Assembly (NCBI GenBank): GCA_027924585.1
Contig: BSBM01000423.1
Span: 4,439,501 to 4,503,500, forward strand
DNA length: 64,000 nt
Origin: Larix kaempferi
Lineage: Eukaryota; Streptophyta; Pinopsida; Pinales; Pinaceae
Direction of reading: 5' to 3'
Below, one piece after another: positions 20,967 through 30,129 of the stretch. A model generated the notes under the pieces. The model saw only the letters and a list, made by a program, of their open reading frames with translations. It was not told where the DNA came from and made no database searches. Every line of letters begins with the position of its first letter. The first letter of the stretch is position 1. The translations under genes were made by a program, and so were the position numbers.

Positions 20967-21393
20967 GTATTTGAATTGTCATTTCTTGTATATTTGGTTG
21001 TTTAAATAATATTGTTCAATTATGTATATACTTATCTTCCTAGACTTAGGTTGTGTATTATGCATATTAGAATAATTGCATTAATGAACAGTATACTACT
21101 AATATGCATGTGATGGGTAAGTGGCCTATGGCACTGTACAACATTCCATTGCTGCTTATCTAGAATGAAACCTCTTTGCTGACATGTTGGGAGTAGTGAA
21201 AACTCTTAACAATGTTCTTGTACATATGGAAGGCATCTAGAAAGTTACCGTATGAATACGGGATATGGATGAATGTTGTATTAAAGCATTGGCTAAGATA
21301 ATTGCATGACTGTATGACATATATTCTTATGTGTAATATTTTTTCTGAAAACTATGAGAAGTTTCTAATCATGCAATTGAATTTGATTTGTAG
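20967..21393 (+). other. Intron-like segment in Copia-B
   Basis: 427 bp, homologous to 3355-3757 of Copia-A. It begins GTATTT, ends GATTTGTAG and has TCTAATC about 25 bp before the end. After removal the linker stays open into SPTKEGLQHLFHQ. Confidence 0.55.
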
Positions 21394-22717
21394 GAAAGAT
21401 CGTGTACAATCACCTACAAAAGAAGGACTACAACATTTGTTCCATCAACGGACTTCAAGACAACTATCTATTGAAGATATTGAAGAATCTGAAGTTCCCA
21501 AGATCCAGGATGCAGTAATGGAAGGATGCCATGATTAAGGAATACTAGTCGCTCATGAAGAATGAGGTTTGGGATGTGGTCCCAAGACCAGAAGGGAAGT
21601 TTGCATGCTACAGATGGCGGCATAGAGAAATACAGGGAAAGGTTTGTGGCTCGTGGCTTCTCCTAGAAAAAGGGGATAGATTATGAAGAGACTTTTTCAC
21701 CTGTATCCAGATACACTTCCATCAGAATAGTACTTGCTCTAGTTGCAGTGATGAAGTGGAAGATACACCAGATGGATGTCAAGACAACTTTCTTGAATGG
21801 TGTAGTCGAAGAGGAAGTGTATGTGGATAAACCACTCGGTTTTGAGACACATGACAAGGAGTCATATGTGTGCAGATTGAAGAAAGCCTTGTATGTCTTG
21901 AAGCAAGCACCTAGGACATGGTACAATATGATAGATAGCTTACTGTCCAGTTTGGGATTTACCAAGAGTAAAGCGGATTCCAACTTTACTACAAGGTTGA
22001 GGAAGGAAATCGAGTGATACTTCTATTGTATGTGGATGACCCGTTTGTGACAGGTGAGGATAGGTTGACTTCTGACATGAAGAGGAAGCTTGCTGCCGAG
22101 TTCGAGATGAAGGACTTGGGTATGATGCATTACTTTCTAGGTATGGAGGTGTGGCAGAGTACAAATGGAATCTTCCTTGGACAAGGGAAGTATGCATTAG
22201 AGATCCTAAAGTGGTTTGGGATGATGGACTGCAAGACCATGGCCACACCTATGGCATCGAACCTGAAGTTATTGAGTGATGCTTCATCATAGTCAGTTGA
22301 TGCCACGATGTATCGTCAGATGATTGGCTCCTTGATGTATCTGACAAACACGAGACTAGATACTTGCTTTGTGATGAACAGCTTGAGCCAATTTCTAACG
22401 GATCCTAGACATGTTCACCTGATTGCTGTAAAGCATATTCCGAGGTACCTGAAGGGTAGGATTGATTATGGGCTCAAGTGTGATGCAAATCAAAAGTTTA
22501 AACTAGAGGGTTATGTTGATTTAGATCGGGCAAGTAGTGCTGCAGATAGGAAGAGCACTTTGGGGTGCTACTTCAGTATGGGATCGAGTTTGATCTCTTA
22601 GTTTAGCAGGAAGAAATTCTTCATAGCACTGAGTACATCCGAAGCAGAGTATGTCGTAGCTTGTTCGGCTAGTTGTGAGGCAGTATGGCTAAGGAAGCTA
22701 TTGTCTACTTTATTTGA
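21394..22717 (+). pseudogene. Copia-B reverse transcriptase and first part of RNase H
   Basis: Linker, then RT blocks: NEVWDVVPRPEGK, a short deletion, KKGIDYEETFSPVSRYT, MDVKTTFLNG, KKALYVLKQAPRTWY, LYVDD (about 22028-22042, catalytic) and MKDLGMMHYFLG. Next come RNase H blocks up to LSTLFD at 22717. A frameshift lies at about 21985 and stops at about 21545, 21663, 22291 and 22599. The RNase H is then split by element E and resumes at 36252. Confidence 0.85.
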
Positions 22718-22930
22718 TGCAGCAACCGTATTAGGTTGGCCTGTTAATAGTCGAATATGACTTTCATATTGAATGATGAATAAGAATAATATATTAGATG
22801 GTGTTGATAAATTACAATAAGATCGCCTTTTATAGGGCTTGATCAACATAGTGAAGGGTTACGCCCTTTCACTAGTAACCTAATAATCTATTAATTTATA
22901 AATAATAATATTAAATAAATATTCACAGCA
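22718..22930 (-). repeat. Element E 3' LTR
   Basis: 213 bp, with its partner at 36044-36251. A TATA element on the minus strand lies at 22828-22834. Confidence 0.9.
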
Positions 22931-23021
22931 TTTCCTTCCCGTTAGGAAATCTTTGTCCTCAAAGCTTAGATTATTGTTGTTGTCTTTTCATTCTCGTTTT
23001 GTGTTGAAACAATGTCATTAC

Positions 23022-23927
23022 TTACTTTATGTCTTTTTTAGAACTGGTATTAGGTATATGCTTGGTATTTACGCAATAGTTTATCATCTTCCTTTCATTT
23101 GTAACTTGAATTTGTACTCCATTATGTTTATTATTGTTATCCCATTTTCCTTGTACATGAATACGAGGAGTATTTTTGTGGCTGACCATATCAAGCCTTG
23201 TTTTAGAAGTTTCTTGTCTTATGATATTTAGGCTGTCATCACGTAATGTTTTCATTTTATTATCCTTATGAGTTATCTCGAGAAGTGGCATTTCGTGAGG
23301 CTTCTCACACTCAAAGTCACCTGATAGTGTTACATTTAGGTTTCTCCAGGGTGGTAGAAGAGTTAAGGTAGAAGATGAATCTACAATATCTGATTCCTTT
23401 GACTTGGATTCTTTTGCATATTGTAGGATCCATCTTTTGTCATTGTATGGATCGTCCTTATTGTCAATGATACTAGCTTGAATCTCGTTATGATCTTGGT
23501 TGAGCTCATCTTTATCAAAAATATTATTGGTACTTTGGTTGAGCTCATCTTGATCAATTTTGTTACTCTCATTTTTGTTGACATAGTGGTCCAACATATC
23601 TGAGTTACTGATATGGTTTGTATTAGACCTTAGTTTTTGTAACATTTCCACTATGGTATTCTAGTTTCATGTCATCATGCTCAAGTTATGTGCCATGGTG
23701 CTTATGTTTCGTGTCATCGCACACATCTTGTTATGTAACTCTTTTTGTTTCTCGTGCATGATGTCTACTTTGTCATCAAGTTTTCTTCTTAGCACTAGAA
23801 CATCTTCTTTAATTCCTTTCTTAAGTGCCTTGTTATTTTTCGTTTCTTCTCTGAATTTTTCTTGGTTGGCAATGAGGGCCTTGATGTCCTTTTCCAACTT
23901 ATCAAGTTTGTCTTTTAATTCCGCCAT
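23022..23927 (-). pseudogene. Element E coiled-coil, gag-like protein
   Basis: Two in-frame pieces (23927-23667 and 23651-23022) form about 300 codons with two stops between them. The start MAELKDKLDKLEKDI and the next 70 residues have a heptad-like Leu/Lys/Glu pattern typical of a coiled coil. The codons before the Met read PPKTRSRS, as in the N-termini of many gypsy Gag proteins. The rest is polar and acidic, with no zinc knuckle or protease. I take it as a Gag-like product, but family membership is not certain. Confidence 0.5.
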
Positions 23928-24891
23928 GCTTCTTGATCTGGTCTTGGGAGGTGAATATTTGGACCCAATTTGGTTGGACTTAATTAATTAATAATAATAA
24001 TTATTATTATTATTACTAAAATCAAGTGGTAGAAAATGAGTATTAATAATATAATAATTATTATTATTTGAAAATAATAATATTATTATACATTATAAAG
24101 TGGAAATATAATAAAGTTGAATATTATATTTATTTAAATTATATTTTTTTTATTTTTGTTTTTTGTAGGGTTTCTACGTGGAGGAGTTGGGAGAATTGGC
24201 AGGAGAGTAAGTGGAGGAAGGCGGTTGGTAGGGTGAATGTCGAGGCGGGGGGTATGTTGGGCGGTAGCATGGAGGATGCTGGGAGGAGGTGACGTGGTGC
24301 TGTGGTGTGAAGGGAGGGCAAGAGGATGTGAGGGGGTCGACGGAGTAGGAAGCGGGAGGGATTAGGCAGTGTGGAGTGGAAGTGGTGGAATATGGCAATG
24401 CGCGGGGGTGGAGGGAGGTACTGTGTAGGAAGGGGGGGGGGGATGGAGGGATGGAGGGAGGATGGTTGCGCGAGAAAATGGGGTAGAAACATGGGGATCC
24501 GTGGCGATGGGTGGGAATTCAGATTTGGAGGGAGGGAGTGCAATGCGAGGAGTATGCAGTAGGTGGACAGGAAAGAGGACGAGTGTTGGAAGAGGAGCAC
24601 GGAATGGGGGTGCGAAGAGCACAGTAGTGGGGTGAGAGAGTTGGACGTAGGGATAGGAAGGTGGACAGGAAAGAGGAGAGTTCCATGGTAGATTGGGAGG
24701 AGCGGTGCACAGAGAGGGACAGGAGGGTTGGCGCGAAGGTGGAATGAAGGTTGGCACGATGGTAGGAGAATAATAGGAGGACGCAGACGTAGATGGTGGA
24801 GGCTGTGGATCAATGGAGCGAGGAAAGAGATGCGTGGAGTTGTTGCGTGGAGAATAAAGTGGTGGAGTGGTGCAGGTGAAGGGTTGATAGA
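23928..24891 (-). other. Element E leader: AT-rich block, then strongly G/A-rich block
   Basis: 23980-24165 is AT-rich with ATT/AAT runs. 24170-24890 is a purine-rich tract (G-rich on plus, C-rich on minus). Open frames in it encode only Pro/Ser/Leu/His-rich sequence, as expected from composition. I read it as the untranslated leader of element E, cut by Gypsy-F at 24892; the remainder (35975-36043) has the same composition. Confidence 0.5.
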
Positions 24892-25648
24892 GGTGTAGCT
24901 AGGGCTTTCACCCTAGCTTGTGCAAATGAGCACCTACTAAGGAGAAGGGACTCCTTAGTAGAAGTTCAATAAATGGAAATTACAAGACAATACATTGAAA
25001 TAAAAATTATTCTAAACATGTGCATGAGACATAAGAGACAAGAAATAATAAATGGTTTTCTTTTGTATTGAAATGTTACCTCAAGTGTAGAGGTTAGTGA
25101 AGTTCTTGCAATGATCCAAGAGGGTTGCTCCAAACTCCAATTTTGCTCCTTCTCTTTCTCCAATGGTGGAAATGGGCCAAAAGGGGCTCTCAATGGTGAA
25201 AGTAGCTCAAGGGTGAGCTAGGGTTTCAAGAGAGATTTTGGCAGAGTAAGGGTATACTTGATTGTGGATATAAATGAGGGGTCTCCATCACCTATTTATA
25301 GTTTTTTGGTGGTGGAATGCTGGCCCATGGTTTTGGGAACCATATGGTTTAGGTCAGCTATATAGGGTTTTTTCCTCCATTTTCCTCATTATTTTATATT
25401 TTTTATTCCCTTTTTAGAGGGTTTTTTCTATTTTAGAGGAATTTTGGATATTTTTGGAGGAAAAAAGGGGTTGTTTTAGCCTTTTTGAGGCTTTTTTGAT
25501 GGTTTTGTGGCCTTTCGGAGGCATTTTAGGCCTTTTGGAGGCTTTTTAGTGGGATTTTCAGGGTTTTTAAGGGAAATATGGTAGGAAAATGGACAAATGA
25601 GTCATGTAATGGGGTAGATGAGGTAGTGAGCACTTTTTGGGTGTTAAC
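24892..25648 (-). repeat. Gypsy-F 3' LTR (only copy seen)
   Basis: Boundaries are inferred from TG...CA on the plus strand (TGTAGCTAGG to GTGTTAACA) and from the adjoining GCCCCCT tract, which resembles the Gypsy-D boundary at 10774. The minus-strand promoter reads CTATAAATAGG at about 25292-25302. U3 holds several GCCT/AGGC hairpins at 25408-25542. Confidence 0.6.
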
Positions 25649-26985
25649 AGATTGCCCCCTGATGTGTGAGGGCAGAAGCTCATCGTATGGCCGATAGACA
25701 TCATAAGTCGTGAATGGTTTTCCTGGGGTGTGGAGAAGAGAAGAAACAAACTGGAGCCCGGAACAACGATCCCGAACAACTGCAAAAACTAAAAGTACAT
25801 AACCTCAATAATGGATGAGGAATCATCTGATCATATGGACGAGGCGGGCATTCCCATGCTCGTATCAGGATGTAGAACAAAAATAACAATGGGGTCCAAA
25901 ATATGGGGACCTGACATATACATGACCTCAAATACTGAATGAGGAAGAATCTCAATATATGGACAAGGTGGGCATACCCATGCTCGTATCAAGATACATA
26001 AAAATAACATGAGGCCCAAAAAGGGGGACCTGTAGGATACATAGAGAACCACTGTGTACATCATAAGGGTGCAGAGAGGACACAAATCTGGGGCATATTG
26101 CTGGGCTGACCATGTCTGAGCTGAAGAACGGATGCACTGGAATGACAACAGTGCTACCGAGTGTGGTACCAAAGGAACTGATGAGTTGCTGGATCAGAGT
26201 GACAAGGGTCATACTCTCAATGGTACACTAAACTAGGACTGAACAAGGTACTCAAGGAAGCATATAACTGGATGGCTTCCGAATACAATCGCTTATGCAA
26301 CCTAGACATCCATAAGAACATATAACTGGGCATTCCGAAGTGATTCACCAATGTGCTAGAGTCGGGGGAGATCCGGGGTCTTCGACCAAAAATGGAAGGG
26401 ATATAAACCCTGCACGATTCTCAACGATGCGATTAAGGTGTTGAAGTCGAGCATGTGAGAAACAACCATTCAGAGAGGCAATGATGACTCCTCTCAAAAT
26501 GGTCCGTAGGCACTCACCACAGATGGTGATGGGTCCAAGGCGCAGGGACCTCTGGGTCTATCCTCTGGAATAGGGGGGGATGTCGTCGACTGAGGGAGAC
26601 CTGCAACTAGCAAGGCAATGATGTTTCCTTGATAGGAGCGCGAGGTGGAGAACCGAAGTGTGAGAGCACTGATGGTAGGACTGACAGACTGGGGGGAATA
26701 ACTAGGCAAGTAGAGTGGGAGGACTCAAACTTCCTTTGTTCAGAGTATGATAGTGGGGACGATCGGGAAGCATACGACACTGACTGAGGGGAAAGGGATC
26801 ATAGCTGTAACGGATCGAGGATGGTGACTGGGATGAGGGATACTCAAGCTGGTGTAATATGGCAGGAGACTGCAGAATACTCTGAACAAAGGCGACCTGA
26901 TTGGGGGTGCTGCCGAGATGATCGATCATAGTGCCGAGAGGCACGGGGGGGACTTCTTCATAGGTTAAGGAACTAGAAGAAGTGA
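25649..26985 (-). other. Gypsy-F 3' non-coding region, left part
   Basis: No domain-bearing ORF. Direct repeats occur at about 25801-25990 (blocks 'GACGAGGCGGGCATTCCCAT' and 'GACAAGGTGGGCATACCCAT'). Parts align weakly with Gypsy-D 10775-11880. Confidence 0.5.
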
Positions 26986-27515
26986 GTGTAAAATGGTACT
27001 ATTGTGTGGATTTATACGAGCCCAGGACAGTTCATGCTCGTGTTTGCTTTCAATTTTAAGGAGTCTGAAAGTGATAAGAAGACTCTGAAAGAATGGAATG
27101 GTACTGTCGTGTGGATTTGTACGAGCCCATGACAGTTCATGCTCGTGGTTGCTTTCAATTTTAGAGAGTCTGAAAGCGATAAGAAGACTCCAGGGGGTTG
27201 CTTTTCCGTGTGTTAGTCTCCAAGGCCCAAAGAAGCATAAAAGGATGCAATGAAGAACTCTTCTAGCCGGTGTGACTAGAGTATTCCTTTTTCGTAATTA
27301 GTATACCAGGTCCGGAAACGGGGTAAACTTATACTAGATAGACGCCTTTCAGGTACTTTAACGAGCATGAAAAGAAGCAAGATTGCTCGGCGATCTTTTC
27401 ATTGTTTTAGGAGTCAGAAAAGAGCTTAACAGAAACTCCCTAAGTGCCTTTTCCGTAAAGGACTTGTCCGGCCCGAAAAAGGGATAAAATTATACTGAAC
27501 AAAATGAATGGTCAG
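26986..27515 (-). repeat. Gypsy-F inverted-repeat array, same type as Gypsy-D
   Basis: ACGAGC/GCTCGT twice (near 27016 and 27120) and AGTC/GACT hairpins with GAAAG-rich loops, in a direct repeat of about 107 bp. Then come CCTTTTTCG with a degraded partner near 27290, whose loop GTATA can pair with TATAC, and CCTTTTCCG/CGAAAAAGG near 27450. Unit order and loop content match Gypsy-D 12041-12600. Confidence 0.75.
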
Positions 27516-27924
27516 GCAAGGAGGAAGTGCTCAATCAAGGAACATTGATGATGACCAAGAACAAGGGTAGGGGGGAACACTGATGGGCATCCTTGCGGGA
27601 TGGATGAATGGTGGCAAAATAACAACATAATTGCAATATGATAGGAGTGAATGGCTCATGTACAAATGTGGAACAATCCGATGGCGGCCGATGTGGCGTG
27701 CAAACCGAGGCAGCAAGGTGTCGGGACACAATGTTGAAACTGTACCAAGTGAACGCAAGAAATGATCTCAAGCATCATCATGAGCGCAGAAAAATGAATC
27801 CGGCGATATAAAGAGTGTCAAAAATGGATAACAGCCGATGTGGCACGCAAACCGAGGCGACTAGTGGCGTCTAAAAATGTGCAAAAAATGACAGGGAAAA
27901 AATAATGCAACGAGTTGATGTGTA

Positions 27925-28086
27925 CGCACGTGGATGCGCTTATGGTTTGTGATATGTTTGTACTGCACGTGGATGCAAGTAGCATAGGATGTTGGGCACA
28001 TGGATGCCCCTTGTGTATGTTATGTGTTTTTATTTTTTATTGCACATGGATGCAAATGTTTATGTGATGATAGGCACGTGGATGCC
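27925..28086 (-). repeat. Gypsy-F cluster of five hairpins with constant loop CRTGGA
   Basis: Five motifs in 162 bp. Stems are CGCA/TGCG (27925), TGCA/TGCA (27964, extended by ACT/AGT with one bulge), GGGCA/TGCCC (27994), TTGCA/TGCAA (28040) and GGCA/TGCC (28073). The six-base loop is CGTGGA or CATGGA in all. It lies just after the second RNase H. Confidence 0.85.
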
Positions 28087-28177
28087 CCTTGCAATCTTTT
28101 TGGGTTTTTATATGTTTTTATGAGATGCTATGGGATGATGATGCATGATGGAGGTTTTACATGGTGTGATTGATGTG

Positions 28178-28585
28178 CTAATCTAGGATGTTGTTGGCCA
28201 TTTGATCTGCGACACTATTTTGAGCTCTTGGGACATGGGTGAATGTTATGGATTCAAACTGTCGGCTGAGTTGTTTTGTGCACAGGAATTTTCTAAAGAG
28301 GTAGGGATCACGCACCTGGTAGCAGTTGTTGAGCTAGGAGACAAGTAGCTGGGAGTCAAGGAACACACGAAGGTGACATATGCCCATCTGGAGGGCAGCA
28401 GTCAGGAGACCGGTCACAGCATCATACTCCGCCTGGTTATTGGTAGCAGCGCGTATGCATACTCTATCACGGTGAATCAATTCATGTGAAGGGGAATATA
28501 AGACCCATGCTGTGGAACCCAGGTATGGAGACCAACGGCTTGCTCCATCAGCGAAGCCAATGTAATGAGGTGGAAGAGGGTCCAT
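28178..28585 (-). pseudogene. Gypsy-F second RNase H (archaeal type)
   Basis: About 135 codons from Met at 28585 to TAG at 28178, with one internal TAG at 28334-28336. Motifs in order: FADGAS (catalytic Asp), NNQAEYDAV (Glu), FLDSQLLVS (Asp), then HVPRAQNSVADQMAN (His and final Asp). This is a full catalytic set of the plant/archaeal RNase HI type known as the extra RNase H of Tat elements. It is separate from pol, in another frame, about 107 bp after the integrase stop. A splice-acceptor-like TTTTTCATGATCACAG directly precedes the ATG. Confidence 0.8.
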
Positions 28586-28692
28586 CTGTGATCATGAAAA
28601 ATAAATGAGGAATGTAAGATCGCGGTAAAAAGGGTGAAAAACAAAAAAGAGAGCAAACTGTACAATGCGGACCAATGGGGCCATGAGTTATT

Positions 28693-29964
28693 CTAGTGAT
28701 AGAAATGCTTAAGATACAACCCATTACGGGGGTTGCGCAAAGGGTGACGTTCTGAGTCAGTTAAAATGTATGCCCCCTTGCCGAGTCAGGTTTGCACGAT
28801 GTAAGGGCCTTGCCACATGGATTCAAACTTTCCTTTATTGGTTTTGTCGTGGGCTTGATCATAGGCGAGGACGAGGTCCCCTTCATAGAAAGTTCGAGGG
28901 TGTACATGTTTGTCGTAACCAGCCTTGGAGCAATTCTTAGCGGCTTCAATGGTCTAGAGAGAGGCACGACGGTCTTCATCAGCTTGTTCGAGGGATAACA
29001 GACGTTGCTCAAGTGGGGAGGTGTCGGGGAGAAGCTCGACGGCAATGTGTAAGGCAGGAATCTGACACTCGATGGGGAGGACAGATTCTACACCATGAAC
29101 TAAATGAAACGGGGTAAAACCAGTGGCGGTCTTGGTGGAGGTACGGTAAGCCCATAAGGCAGGGAACAACATGTGGTGCCAATTGGACTTATTCCGGTCA
29201 ACAGTGAGTTGGAGGATGGTTTTTAAGATTTTGTTAATGGCCTCTACTTGGCCGTTCCCTTGGGGGTAGTAAGCAGAGGAAAATTGATGTTCAAATTTGA
29301 GGAGGGTGGATAACTCGCGCCAAACGGAATCTTCGAAGTGTGAACCATGGTCTGAGACCAACTGTTTAGGAACCCCGAATTGAGTGATAATGTGATTGAA
29401 AAAGAAACGGGCAGTGGTGTCAGCGGTACAATTGAAAGTGGGCATGGCTTCGGCCCATTTGGTGAAGTAATCAACGGCGACAATGATGTATTTATGGCCG
29501 TTGGCAGATGGGGGTCTACACTCCATGAAGTCGATGGCCCACTTACAAAAGGGACCAACGGTGACGACTGGGTGTAGTGGAGCGGGTGGTGTCTGGGCCT
29601 TGGGGGAAAAAAGTTGGCAATTATGGCAATGCTTGACCGCAGTGATGCTGTCGGTGAAGAGTGTGGGCCAGAAGTATCCGGCGAGGATGACCTTTTGGGC
29701 GGTGGCCATCCCAGAGAAATGGCCGCTGCAGGCACCGCTATGACAGTCATTGAGGATGTGTTCAGCTTCCTCGTGTGTGAGGCAACGACGAAGAATTGTG
29801 TCGACCCCTCGCCGATAAAGGACATCGCCTAAGAGGAGATAATGAGAGGCCTGGTGATGGATACGATGGCGTCCATTACGGGTGACTTTGGGTCTGAACT
29901 TCTGCATGCGAAGGTATAACAAAATATCACCGTACCATGGGTCATTAGACGAGATGGTGAACAA
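28693..29964 (-). CDS. Gypsy-F integrase
   Basis: Open from 29964 to a TAG at 28954. The same frame continues to 28693 with one more TGA near 28777. The HHCC zinc domain (H75, H82, C113, C116) precedes the catalytic core with D145 (WAIDFM), D205 (SDHGSHF) and E241 (QGNGQVEAI). The C-terminal GPY motif (WQGPYIV) lies after the first stop. Integrase inserts the DNA copy into the genome. It is in frame with the RT ORF upstream and separated from it by a single TGA where relatives have Trp. Confidence 0.9.
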
Positions 29965-30129
29965 GTGGTTGTCGGGTAACTCATCGAAGATTTGTGGGGA
30001 CGGCAGAAGGGAGGGGAGATCAGTGATGAGCTGGGCAAGTGCGAGGGCTTTGGTGCTCTTAGGGGTTCTAAAAGTGAGGTCATATTCCTGGAGGATAATG
30101 ACCCATTTAGCAACACGACCTTGTAGAAG

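Noticed and set aside
24139-24813. 224-codon proline-rich ORF on the minus strand
   Set aside because: It is explained by the C-rich composition of the tract; overlapping frames are open too, and no domain is visible.
29244-29825. 193-codon ORF overlapping the Gypsy-F integrase in another frame
   Set aside because: Shadow of a long well-supported integrase frame with DDE and HHCC motifs.
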